Source: an uncultured Senegalimassilia sp.
Lineage (GTDB): Bacteria > Actinomycetota > Coriobacteriia > Coriobacteriales > Eggerthellaceae
DNA: 10,134 bases
Assembly (NCBI GenBank): GCA_937925385.1
Contig: CALEWN010000024.1
Coordinates: 1-10,134, forward strand
Direction: 5' to 3'
The notes under the pieces were generated by a model. The model was not told where the DNA came from and did no database searches. It saw only the letters and a list, made by a program, of their open reading frames with translations. Position 1 is the stretch's first letter; every line of letters begins with the position of its first letter. Shown piece after piece: positions 1 to 6,246 of the stretch. Position numbers and translations under genes: made by a program.

Positions 1-84
1 ATTTCCGGTTTGAAGGAATATACGGGCAGCGTTAGCCACAAGGTGCTTGCTGGAGCTAAGGTTCCTGTGTTGGTTGTAAAATAG
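1..84 (+). CDS. Universal stress protein (UspA family), C-terminal fragment
   Basis: Only the last 27 codons lie in the window, ending at TAG 82-84. The reading frame open from base 1 gives a tail containing GSVSHKVLAGAKVPVLVVK. This matches the end of UspA-fold proteins: the final part of the ATP-binding G-S-x-S-x-x-V loop, followed by the last beta strand (VPVLVV). Such proteins are small cytoplasmic nucleotide-binding proteins, usually dimers, induced under starvation or energy stress. The number of Usp domains, the start and the regulation lie outside the window. A hairpin with a T run follows 25 bp downstream and probably ends this transcript. The family call is confident despite the short piece; the specific role is unknown. 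Confidence 0.8.
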   Translation: MSGLKEYTGSVSHKVLAGAKVPVLVVK

Positions 85-109
85 CCTCAATGCTCTCAAC
101 AGATTTATG

Positions 110-145
110 ATTGGCCGTATGCGAATATTCGCTACGGCCAATTTT
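110..145 (+). terminator. Rho-independent terminator after the universal stress gene
   Basis: ATTGGCCGTA (110-119) pairs perfectly with TACGGCCAAT (133-142). Between the arms is a second perfect palindrome, GCGAATATTCGC (121-132), so almost the whole 33 nt can fold into one long stem. TTTT follows on the + strand (142-145). On the - strand no T run follows, so it best serves the + strand gene, although the stem lies between convergent genes and may slow polymerase from both sides. Confidence 0.65.
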
Positions 146-251
146 CCTGTATGGGGCGTATTCGCCGAAAGGCTGTTAAGGGCGCAATACGTGGAGCGCA
201 GGCTTCAAAAAACGCTTGCGAGTATTTTCGTATTGGCGAGTGACCGGTTTT

Positions 252-1103
252 TTACCTTGCGCGCAGTTCCCAGAAGGCAACAGCGCTTGCTGCCGCAACG
301 TTGAGGCTATCGACTCCATGCGCCATGGGGATACGTACGGTGTAGTCGCAATGTGCAATGGTGCTTGCTGCTAAGCCGTCGCCTTCGGTTCCTAGTACCA
401 GGGCAAGGCGTTCTTCGCTGGCAAGTTGTGGGTCGTCGATGGCGATTGAATCATCTGACAGCGCTAACGCAGCGGTCTTGAATCCAAGGCTGTGCAGAAG
501 AGGGATCCCGTCATGTGCCCATGAGCCTGCTCCCGTAGCCCCCGAGTCGGCGCCGATACGGGCCCAAGGAACTTGGAACACGGTTCCCATGGAAACGCGT
601 ACCGCTCGACGATATAGCGGGTCGTAACAGGCTTGCGTGACGAGCACTGCATCTATTCCGAGCGCGGCTGCGCTGCGGAAGATGGCTCCGACATTAGTGT
701 GGTTCGTGATGTCTTCGAGCACGGCTACTCTTCGGGCATCGCGGCATACTTCTTCTACGCTTGCGGCGATGGGGCGTTGGAAGGCCCCGAGCGCACCGCG
801 GGTGAGTTCAAAGCCGGTCAGCTGCTTGAGCTCGCCATGCGGGAGTATGAACACCGGAAGATCGAAATCCGGGTATCGTTGCTTGATTTGCTCGATGACG
901 GGCTCCATGCCGGGAAGGAACTTCTCCTCCATCAGCAGCGACAGCGGTTGCATGCCGCCTGCGACTGCGCGTTCGATGACCTTCGATGACTCGGCGATGA
1001 ACATGCCCTTCTCGGGTTCGAGCTTGTTTCGCAATTGCACCTCCGTCAGGCGCGCGTATGCGTCAAGGCGGGGGTCGTCTATGGTGCTGACGTTGATGAT
1101 CAT
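252..1103 (-). CDS. TrmH/SpoU-family RNA 2'-O-ribose methyltransferase
   Basis: A 283-aa SPOUT-class methyltransferase that transfers a methyl group from S-adenosylmethionine to a ribose 2'-OH in tRNA or rRNA. All three SpoU motifs are visible. Motif 1 is EDITNHTNVGAIFR (residues 130-143, with N137 and R143 at the conserved positions). Motif 2 is LVLGTEGDGL (236-245). Motif 3 is IPMAHGVDSLNVAAAS (258-273), the trefoil-knot SAM site. Residues 1-110 look like the L30e-like substrate-binding domain (GMFIAESSKVIERA at 33-46). The start is placed at ATG 1101-1103 because AGGAAG lies about 9 nt upstream and the domain begins there; the frame remains open to 1304 but that extension has no homologous look. 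A glycine/alanine-rich stretch (about 184-200) sits inside the catalytic domain. The gene is divergent from mazG and convergent with the stress gene. The RNA target cannot be told from sequence. Confidence 0.9.
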   Translation of the reverse strand: MIINVSTIDDPRLDAYARLTEVQLRNKLEPEKGMFIAESSKVIERAVAGGMQPLSLLMEEKFLPGMEPVIEQIKQRYPDFDLPVFILPHGELKQLTGFELTRGALGAFQRPIAASVEEVCRDARRVAVLEDITNHTNVGAIFRSAAALGIDAVLVTQACYDPLYRRAVRVSMGTVFQVPWARIGADSGATGAGSWAHDGIPLLHSLGFKTAALALSDDSIAIDDPQLASEERLALVLGTEGDGLAASTIAHCDYTVRIPMAHGVDSLNVAAASAVAFWELRAR

Positions 1104-1138
1104 GGGTCGTTCTTCCTGTTCGGTGTTGCTTGGGGTCA

Positions 1139-1144
1139 ATGATA
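1139..1144 (-). promoter_or_regulatory. Possible -10 box of the RNA methyltransferase gene
   Basis: On the - strand TATCAT lies about 35 nt upstream of the start codon, giving a leader of about 30 nt that contains the AGGAAG ribosome site. It partly overlaps a perfect tandem 7-mer (GATACCC twice on the + strand, 1141-1154). No good -35 is visible at normal spacing, so this is a weak call. Confidence 0.3.
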
Positions 1145-1264
1145 CCCGATACCCGCAACGATGCGCAGCATGTGCGCGGAACCTGCAGCAGGGCGTGATG
1201 GGACGGCGGCTCGGCAGCGTGCGTAAGGGCGGCAAGACCTCATGAGATGGCGGCGGGTGAAAGA

Positions 1265-1330
1265 GCGGGTAAGCAGGCAAAATAGGCCGGTAACCAGGCG
1301 GCATGACAGGTAGAGAGGCGGTTAACAGGC
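1265..1330 (+). repeat. Cluster of imperfect GCxGGTAAxCAGGC repeats
   Basis: Three related 13-14-mers occur within 66 bp: GCGGGTAAGCAGGC (1265-1278), GCCGGTAACCAGGC (1286-1299) and GCGGTTAACAGGC (1318-1330). A weaker relative (GGCATGACAGG, 1300-1310) lies between the second and third. The first two are spaced 21 bp apart. They sit in the divergent intergenic region, so they may be binding sites for a regulator or decayed tandem repeats. The similarity is visible by eye but not tested statistically. Confidence 0.35.
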
Positions 1331-1577
1331 AGGTGGGGAAGGCCAGATCGTGCTCTCCGGCGATTGCGCAGTTTGCTTTGGAGTAATGATGGCCGAATCG
1401 AGGATAAGACGTGCGCCTTTGGTTTTGCTACCGGCAATACGGGACGGCCTCTGAATTGTTTTTGCTGCCGTGATATGCTCTTGGCTCCTCGCGCTGCGGC
1501 AGTGCTGTCTCATTAAAGATGACAGGCGATGGAAGATGGGCGAAAAGCGCCCTGGGGGCTGCTGTGGTCTCGCCGTT

Positions 1578-1597
1578 TTGAAGGGTATACTCTTCAA
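1578..1597 (+). promoter_or_regulatory. Palindrome overlapping the likely -10 box of mazG (putative operator)
   Basis: TTGAAG (1578-1583) and CTTCAA (1592-1597) flank the self-complementary GTATAC (1585-1590). This makes a 20-bp palindrome with a single mismatched pair (1584/1591). TATACT (1586-1591) within it is the best -10 hexamer upstream of mazG, placing transcription about 28 nt before the start codon. The -35 is poor (TGTGGT at 1563-1568, 17-bp spacer), which would fit a regulated promoter. A dimeric repressor bound here would block the -10 directly. The promoter call is moderate; the operator role is inference. Confidence 0.5.
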
Positions 1598-1625
1598 CAA
1601 ATCGAACTCGACGAAGGAGCATGGT

Positions 1626-2528
1626 ATGTCGGCATCGCAACATGAGAATGCGCTTGAGCGGGCGGCGCATCCTGAACAGCACCCCGCGTTCGACCAGTTC
1701 GTGGCAACGATTTCGGCGTTGCGCGCGCCAGACGGCTGCCCATGGGACCGTGAGCAGACGCATTCGTCTATCGCTCACAACATGATCGAAGAGGCGTATG
1801 AAGCGGTCGATGCCATCGAGATGGGTGACGTTTCCCATATGCGCGAGGAGCTGGGCGATGTCCTGTTGCAGGTGGTGCTGCAAAGTCAGATAGCGGCCGA
1901 TGCGGGCGAATTCGATATCGAGGACGTTGCAGCGGACGTGGACGCGAAGATGGTCAGACGTCACCCTCATGTGTTCGGGGACGAGGCGGCGGCCGGCGCC
2001 TCTGAGGTGTTGAGCCTGTGGGACAAGGTGAAGCTCCAGGAAAAGCAGGCGGCGGATCAGGCTGGTGAAGAAAGCGGAGACGAGCTGCCCGCGGGGTTGC
2101 TGGACGGCGTGCCGGTAAGCTTCCCCGCCCTTATGCAGGCGCAGAAGATCTCACGCAAGGCCGCTGCGGCCGGATTCGAGTGGGATACGCTCGAAGATGT
2201 GTGGGACCAGGTTCGAGGCGAAATCGTCGAGCTCGATGAGACATATGACCAAGCTCCGAAGGCAGCTAACGGCAAGGTCGAAGGCGACCTCGAGGCCATC
2301 GCTCATGTGGAGGAGGAGCTGGGCGATGTGCTGTTCAGCATGGTGAACGTCGCCCGTCGCATGGGCGTGAACGCCGAGAACGCGTTGCGTGCTAGCTGCC
2401 GCAAGTTCCGGACACGTTGGTCTGCCATGGAGCAGTCGGCGTTTGAACAGGGCGTACGCCTTGAGGATATGACCTGCGAGGAGCAAAACCGCTTGTGGGA
2501 GCAGGTGAAGGCCGATTTGCGCGATTAA
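1626..2528 (+). CDS. mazG: MazG nucleoside triphosphate pyrophosphohydrolase
   Basis: A 300-aa all-alpha NTP pyrophosphohydrolase that converts (d)NTPs to NMP plus pyrophosphate, a cytosolic house-cleaning activity. It has two MazG domains. The N-terminal one (about 22-118) carries the family signature GCPWDREQTH (37-46), IEEAYEAVD (54-62) and REELGDVL (73-80), ending in RRHPHVFGD (111-119). The C-terminal, normally more active, one (about 165-270) carries GEIVELDE (198-205) and VEEELGDVLF (228-237). The acidic EExxE and ExxD-type Mg2+ ligands are present in both. A charged linker (about 120-160) makes it somewhat longer than the roughly 263-aa E. coli protein. The start is ATG 1626, with AAGGAG (1614-1619) 6 nt upstream; an out-of-frame ATG at 1621 is ignored. 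E. coli MazG is reported to influence ppGpp levels, which makes the alarmone synthetase next door notable. Confidence 0.95.
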   Translation: MSASQHENALERAAHPEQHPAFDQFVATISALRAPDGCPWDREQTHSSIAHNMIEEAYEAVDAIEMGDVSHMREELGDVLLQVVLQSQIAADAGEFDIEDVAADVDAKMVRRHPHVFGDEAAAGASEVLSLWDKVKLQEKQAADQAGEESGDELPAGLLDGVPVSFPALMQAQKISRKAAAAGFEWDTLEDVWDQVRGEIVELDETYDQAPKAANGKVEGDLEAIAHVEEELGDVLFSMVNVARRMGVNAENALRASCRKFRTRWSAMEQSAFEQGVRLEDMTCEEQNRLWEQVKADLRD

Positions 2529-2637
2529 GCGCGATCGACGGGATGGGGGAACTGGCCGTGGTAACGGAACGGTAAGAAAGCCCTTGCCGCTCTGTAAACC
2601 TTGCCTTCCGTGCGCTACCATAGTTTCAATCGATAGC

Positions 2638-2674
2638 ATGCGCCGCAAGCCCCTTGGCCTGCGGCGCATATTTT
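2638..2674 (+). terminator. Terminator-like hairpin between mazG and the alarmone synthetase
   Basis: ATGCGCCGCA (2638-2647) and TGCGGCGCAT (2660-2669) form a perfect 10-bp GC-rich stem with a 12-nt loop, followed by ATTTT (2670-2674). This is a standard rho-independent layout. It lies 110 nt beyond the mazG stop and 66 nt before the next start codon. It is most simply the mazG terminator, but it could also sit in the leader of the downstream gene. No convincing promoter was found between hairpin and gene; the closest is a TATACC at 2702-2707 without a good -35. Confidence 0.7.
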
Positions 2675-2739
2675 AAAAGCGTGAACTGCGTGAATGGTAG
2701 ATATACCGCATCGATGGGGTGCGGAGAAGGAGCAAGCTC

Positions 2740-3516
2740 ATGAGCGCGACCGGTGAACCCGACTTTAAAACCGCGGAAAGGTTGCAGGGCCGTACCGTGG
2801 AGGATGATGCCGCAAAGCAATTGCCCATCCCGAACGTGCCCGATCTTTCGGCGTTCGATATGAATGGGAATCTGTATATGACCTCCGAGAGCATGGAAAA
2901 GCTGCATCAGGCTAGCGTGGAGACCCAGTCGATCATGCAGAAGTACCGGGCTGCCATGAGGGAGATGCAGGTTCGCCTGGAGATTCTGGACCAGGATTTG
3001 AACCTGAAGAAGCATCGCAACCCTATCCATCATATTGAAAGCCGCTTGAAAACGCCCGCGAGCATCTACGAGAAGATCGGGCGTTACGGGTATGAGGCAA
3101 CGCTTGAGAACATGGAGCGCTATATCCTCGACATTGCCGGCATCCGCGTTATCTGTCCCTATATCCAGGATGTATACAGTTTGTTCGAGCTGCTTAACCG
3201 TCAAGACGATCTTGAGATCGTGAAGGTGAAGGACTATATCGCCTCGCCGAAGCCGAACGGGTATCGCAGCCTTCATGTCATCGCCCGCATCCCCGTGTTC
3301 TTCATGGATAAGAAGGAATCCATTCCCGTGGAGATTCAGCTGAGAACGCTGGCGATGGATTTCTGGGCAAGCCTGGAGCACGATTTGAAATACAAAGCCG
3401 TCAGCGAAGTGCAGGGCATCGATGCAAGCAGTGAACTGAAGGATTGCAGTAGGATCATCGAGGAAGTCGAGTCCCGTATGCAGGTGCTGGCGGGCGCCTT
3501 GGAACCCGAAGAGTAG
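2740..3516 (+). CDS. Small alarmone synthetase, RelP/YwaC-like GTP pyrophosphokinase
   Basis: A 258-aa single-domain (p)ppGpp synthetase that moves pyrophosphate from ATP to the 3'-OH of GDP or GTP, making the stringent-response alarmone in the cytosol. The RelA_SpoT synthetase domain spans about residues 60-220. Visible motifs are NPIHHIESRLK (94-104, ATP side), DIAGIRVIC (131-139, with the Mg2+ ligand D131), VKVKDYIASPKPNGYRSLH (161-179, GTP side) and VEIQLRTLAMDFWASLEH (197-214, with catalytic E198). There is no HD hydrolase, TGS or ACT domain, so it should be synthetase-only. As I recall the families, the wording is closer to RelP/YwaC than to RelQ. The N-terminus (about 1-55) is longer than usual and rich in charge and proline. 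The start is ATG 2740, with AAGGAG (2727-2732) 7 nt before it; a GTG at 2719 is in frame but has no ribosome site. It is followed 5 nt later by the glycosidase gene. Confidence 0.9.
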   Translation: MSATGEPDFKTAERLQGRTVEDDAAKQLPIPNVPDLSAFDMNGNLYMTSESMEKLHQASVETQSIMQKYRAAMREMQVRLEILDQDLNLKKHRNPIHHIESRLKTPASIYEKIGRYGYEATLENMERYILDIAGIRVICPYIQDVYSLFELLNRQDDLEIVKVKDYIASPKPNGYRSLHVIARIPVFFMDKKESIPVEIQLRTLAMDFWASLEHDLKYKAVSEVQGIDASSELKDCSRIIEEVESRMQVLAGALEPEE

Positions 3517-3521
3517 CCACC

Positions 3522-4949
3522 ATGAAGCGCTATGTCACAGATGCGAACAATACGCTGTCTCAGGACGAGCTGAAGTTCACGCGTAATCCCAATGCCGAGC
3601 TCAATTTGATCACTTGCCGCCCTGATGTGGCATATCAGCGTATCTCGGGGTTCGGCGGCGCGTTCACGGAGGCGGCGGCTAACGTGTTCGCCTTGATGCC
3701 TCCCGAGCTGCAAGATCGTTTTCTGCTGCTGTGCTTCGGAGGGGCGAAAGATGGCGATCCGGCTGCTGGTGGGAATGCGTACAGCTTATGCCGCACGCAT
3801 ATCCAAAGCTGTGATTTCGCATTGAGCAACTACTCGTATGTCAGGCCCTTCGATTCCAGCTTGCGGTCGTTCACTATTAGCCGCGACAGGCAGCTGCTGC
3901 TTCCGTTCATCAAGTGCGGGCTTGCGGTGAACCCGCAGTTGCAGTTGTTCGCAAGCCCTTGGAGCCCGCCGGCGTTCATGAAGACCAATCGACGCATGAA
4001 CGGGGGCGGAAAGCTGCGTCGTTCGCAGTATGAGGCGTGGGCAGAAGTGCTGGCGAAGTATGTGGATGCGTATGCGCGCGAGGGCGTGCGCATAAGCCGC
4101 ATGAGCGTGCAAAACGAGCCCATGGCAAGCCAGGCGTGGGATTCGTGCCTGTTCAGCGCGGAAGAGGAAGCTCAATTTGCGGCGGCGTATCTGCGTCCGG
4201 CGTTGGATGCGTCAGGGCATGGCGATGTGAAGCTGTTCGCTTGGGACCACAACACCGACAAGATATTGTCGCGCGTTCAGTCCACCTTCGGGGCGCCGGT
4301 GAATCAGGCGGGGAAGCTTCCGCTTGCCGCCGCCGGTTGGCGAGCCGAGGGCACGGTCGCCTCCGATGCTTTTGCAGGCGTGGCGTTTCATTGGTATGCG
4401 GGCGATCATTTCGAGCAGGTGGACGAAGTTGCGCGACGCTGGCCCGACAAGGAGCTGCTGTTCACCGAGGGCTGCGTGGAATATACGCGTGGCGAGGATC
4501 GCAAAGCCACGCAGGAACGCAAAGCCGAGCAGTATGCGCATGCCGTCATAGGCAGTCTGAACGCAGGCGCTGCCGGATTCATTGATTGGAATCTGCTGCT
4601 CAATGAGAAGGGCGGGCCGAACCATGCCCGCAACTTTTGCGAAGCGCCGTTGATGTACGATCGTGACAAGCGCGAGTTGGTGGCAAATCGATCGTTCTTC
4701 TATATGGCGCACTTCTCGCGTTTTGCGCCGGTAGGCTCCCGTCGTTTCCTGACCTCGCGTTATACCGACGATCTGGAGACGGTGGGCTTCCTACGCCCCG
4801 ATGGGTCGCGTGCGCTGGTCGTGCTGAATCGTCACGCCAGGCCGCGAAAGTTCCTGGTATCGGAAGGGGTGTTCACGGCGGAGTGCAAGGCGGCGGGGCA
4901 TAGCATAACCACGTTGGTGTGGGATGCGGATGAGGTGCGAGACAAGTAG
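3522..4949 (+). CDS. GH30 family glycoside hydrolase (glucosylceramidase-like)
   Basis: A 475-aa retaining beta-glycosidase of the GH30 type (clan A TIM barrel with a side beta-sandwich). The early signature ISGFGGAFTEAAA (41-53) is the standard N-terminal glucosylceramidase motif. FASPWSPPAFMKTN (143-156) lines the active site. The acid/base is E199 in SVQNEP (195-200), the nucleophile is E316 in LFTEGC (313-318), and FHWY (289-292) lies between them. Residues from about 390 to the end form the C-terminal sandwich strand set. No signal peptide or membrane segment is seen, so it should be cytoplasmic, unlike most characterised GH30 enzymes. The substrate is uncertain: beta-glucoside, beta-fucoside, beta-xyloside or a glucosylated lipid. 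Its ATG follows the alarmone synthetase stop by 5 nt with only GAAGAG as a weak ribosome site, suggesting translational coupling. A clear terminator does not follow. Confidence 0.92.
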   Translation: MKRYVTDANNTLSQDELKFTRNPNAELNLITCRPDVAYQRISGFGGAFTEAAANVFALMPPELQDRFLLLCFGGAKDGDPAAGGNAYSLCRTHIQSCDFALSNYSYVRPFDSSLRSFTISRDRQLLLPFIKCGLAVNPQLQLFASPWSPPAFMKTNRRMNGGGKLRRSQYEAWAEVLAKYVDAYAREGVRISRMSVQNEPMASQAWDSCLFSAEEEAQFAAAYLRPALDASGHGDVKLFAWDHNTDKILSRVQSTFGAPVNQAGKLPLAAAGWRAEGTVASDAFAGVAFHWYAGDHFEQVDEVARRWPDKELLFTEGCVEYTRGEDRKATQERKAEQYAHAVIGSLNAGAAGFIDWNLLLNEKGGPNHARNFCEAPLMYDRDKRELVANRSFFYMAHFSRFAPVGSRRFLTSRYTDDLETVGFLRPDGSRALVVLNRHARPRKFLVSEGVFTAECKAAGHSITTLVWDADEVRDK

Positions 4950-5063
4950 CCCTTTGCGGCTGCGGCGATAGCCGTCGTGGCCCGTGACGCTTGGTCCGAA
5001 GCTCGCGATTTACGGCGCTTTTTTTGCGCGAGAGGTGATTTTCGTCGCCGTTCGAAGCTGCCT

Positions 5064-5092
5064 TTGACCTGAAGTGCGCTCCAGCCTTTACC
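5064..5092 (+). promoter_or_regulatory. Possible promoter of the aldo/keto reductase gene
   Basis: TTGACC (5064-5069) resembles a -35 box and lies 17 bp before TTTACC (5087-5092), a poor -10. Transcription would begin near 5098-5100, inside the left arm of the inverted repeat at 5092-5121. The -35 is good and the -10 weak. Confidence 0.4.
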
Positions 5093-5121
5093 ATCGAATG
5101 AGACGAGAGGAGCATTCGATG
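5092..5121 (+). promoter_or_regulatory. Perfect 9-bp inverted repeat enclosing the ribosome site and start codon
   Basis: CATCGAATG (5092-5100) is repeated inverted as CATTCGATG (5113-5121), separated by AGACGAGAGGAG (5101-5112). The right arm ends with the ATG start codon of the aldo/keto reductase. The 12-nt loop is exactly the Shine-Dalgarno region (GAGAGGAG). Equivalent bases in the two arms lie about 21 bp, or two helical turns, apart. It could be a dimer operator at the transcription start or an mRNA hairpin that hides the start codon. The repeat itself is certain; the function is inference. Confidence 0.6.
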
Positions 5122-6246
5122 ACTGTAGAGAACAACACCGTGCCGAAGCTGGGCTTCGGCTGCATGCGCTTTCCGCTTACCGACCCCAAGGACGTCACCG
5201 CCATCGACATCGAGCAGGTCAAGGAGATGGTCGACCTATTCATGGGCGCCGGCGGCACGTATTTCGATACCGCTTTCGTTTACCATAACGGGCATTCCGA
5301 GGTGGCGTTGCGCGAGGCGCTGGTTGAGCGCTATCCGCGTGAAAGCTTCACCATTGCCACGAAGTGCCTTGCTTGGGCGTTGCCCGATGCCGAAACCGCC
5401 AAGGCGTGCCTGGACACGTCCCTTGAACGGTTGGGCACCGACTACGTGGATTATTACCTGCTGCACAACGTTGGCGGCGAGCGTACGAAGAAGTTCGACG
5501 ACTTCGGTATGTGGGAATGGGCGCAGGAGATGAAGGCGGCAGGCAAGATCCGCAACGTGGGCTTCAGCATGCACGACGGCGCGGAGACGCTCGATCAGCT
5601 GCTCAGCGATCATCCCGAGGTGGACTTCATTCAGTTGCAGGTGAACTATCTGGATTGGGAAAGCCCCGTGGTGCAATCGCGCCGCAATATGGAGGTTGCT
5701 CGCAAGCATGACAAGCCGGTGGTGGTCATGGAGCCCGCGCGCGGCGGCCGTTTGGCCGACTTGCCGGCTGCCGTTGCGGCGCCGTTGCTGGAGGCGCGCC
5801 CGGATTTGAGCCAGGCGTCCTGGGCATATCGTTTCTGCTATAACCAGCCCGGCGTTCTCACCGTGCTTTCCGGCATGTCCACGCCCGACCAGATGAGGCA
5901 GAACATCGCCGAATGGCACGAGCACGGCGGTGTGTTCTCCCCAAAGGAGCAGAAGGCGCTGGATGCGGCGCGCGAGGTGCTGGCGGCTATACCCACGGTG
6001 CCGTGCACCAATTGCCGTTACTGCGTGAAGGACTGCCCGCAGCAGGTTGCCATCCCCGAGATCATGAACCTGCTGAACCTGGAGGTCCAAACGGAGAACA
6101 CCGAGTTCGCCAAGCAGCAGTATAGCTGGCAGGCGGCACCGGGGCGTGCGGGCGACTGCATCCAATGCTGTGCCTGCGAGGCCATGTGTCCGCAGAGCAT
6201 CAACATCATCGAGCAGCTTGAGAAGGCCGCCGAGCATTTCGAATAG
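5119..6246 (+). CDS. Aldo/keto reductase with two C-terminal [4Fe-4S] cluster motifs
   Basis: A 375-aa cytosolic oxidoreductase of the COG1453-like type: an aldo/keto reductase TIM barrel (about 8-290) fused to a ferredoxin-like tail. The tetrad is visible: D50 and Y55 in FDTAFVYHNG (49-58), K82 in IATKC and H116 in YLLHN. The tail holds two CxxCxxCxxxCP motifs, C296/C299/C302/C306 and C347/C350/C353/C357, with an extra cysteine at 351. The clusters suggest electron transfer to or from ferredoxin or a flavoprotein rather than plain NAD(P)H chemistry, and fit an anaerobe. The substrate is unknown. The start is ATG 5119, with AGAGGAG 6 nt upstream. An in-frame ATG at 5098 lies at the predicted transcription start and could give a leaderless form 7 residues longer. 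The gene is monocistronic, ending in a repeat array and a strong terminator. Confidence 0.93.
   Translation: MTVENNTVPKLGFGCMRFPLTDPKDVTAIDIEQVKEMVDLFMGAGGTYFDTAFVYHNGHSEVALREALVERYPRESFTIATKCLAWALPDAETAKACLDTSLERLGTDYVDYYLLHNVGGERTKKFDDFGMWEWAQEMKAAGKIRNVGFSMHDGAETLDQLLSDHPEVDFIQLQVNYLDWESPVVQSRRNMEVARKHDKPVVVMEPARGGRLADLPAAVAAPLLEARPDLSQASWAYRFCYNQPGVLTVLSGMSTPDQMRQNIAEWHEHGGVFSPKEQKALDAAREVLAAIPTVPCTNCRYCVKDCPQQVAIPEIMNLLNLEVQTENTEFAKQQYSWQAAPGRAGDCIQCCACEAMCPQSINIIEQLEKAAEHFE

Larger units (their letters stand above)
1104..1625. other. Long divergent intergenic region without a supported gene
   Basis: The 522 bp separate the RNA methyltransferase (-) from mazG (+). I see no credible protein: open frames crossing it have unlike composition and no recognisable domain. 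The contents are a possible methyltransferase promoter near 1139; a cluster of imperfect GGTAA-CAGGC repeats (1265-1330); a 22-codon ORF with GGAG two bases before its ATG (1386-1454); an extended -10-like TGATATGCT (1471-1479); a small hairpin GGGCG-CGCCC (1538-1552); and the palindrome overlapping the mazG -10 (1578-1597). The length suggests room for regulation or an unannotated small RNA, but nothing proves one. Confidence 0.5.

Noticed and set aside
207..220. T6 run on the - strand after CGCAAGCG as a terminator of the RNA methyltransferase
   Set aside because: The hairpin would be only 3 bp with a 2-nt loop, too small to be stable.
637..1245. 202-codon open frame on the + strand
   Set aside because: It is antisense to the RNA methyltransferase and rich in Ser/Met/Arg, with no recognisable domain.
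1386..1454. 22-codon ORF with GGAG before ATG
   Set aside because: The Shine-Dalgarno is only 2 nt from the ATG, there is no clear promoter, and the peptide has no recognisable feature. It is kept only as a note within the intergenic region.
5002..5032. Possible terminator after the GH30 gene (CTCGCG and CGCGAG with a T7 tract)
   Set aside because: The T run lies in the loop rather than after the stem, and the 6-bp stem has a 19-nt loop. It does not fit a rho-independent terminator.
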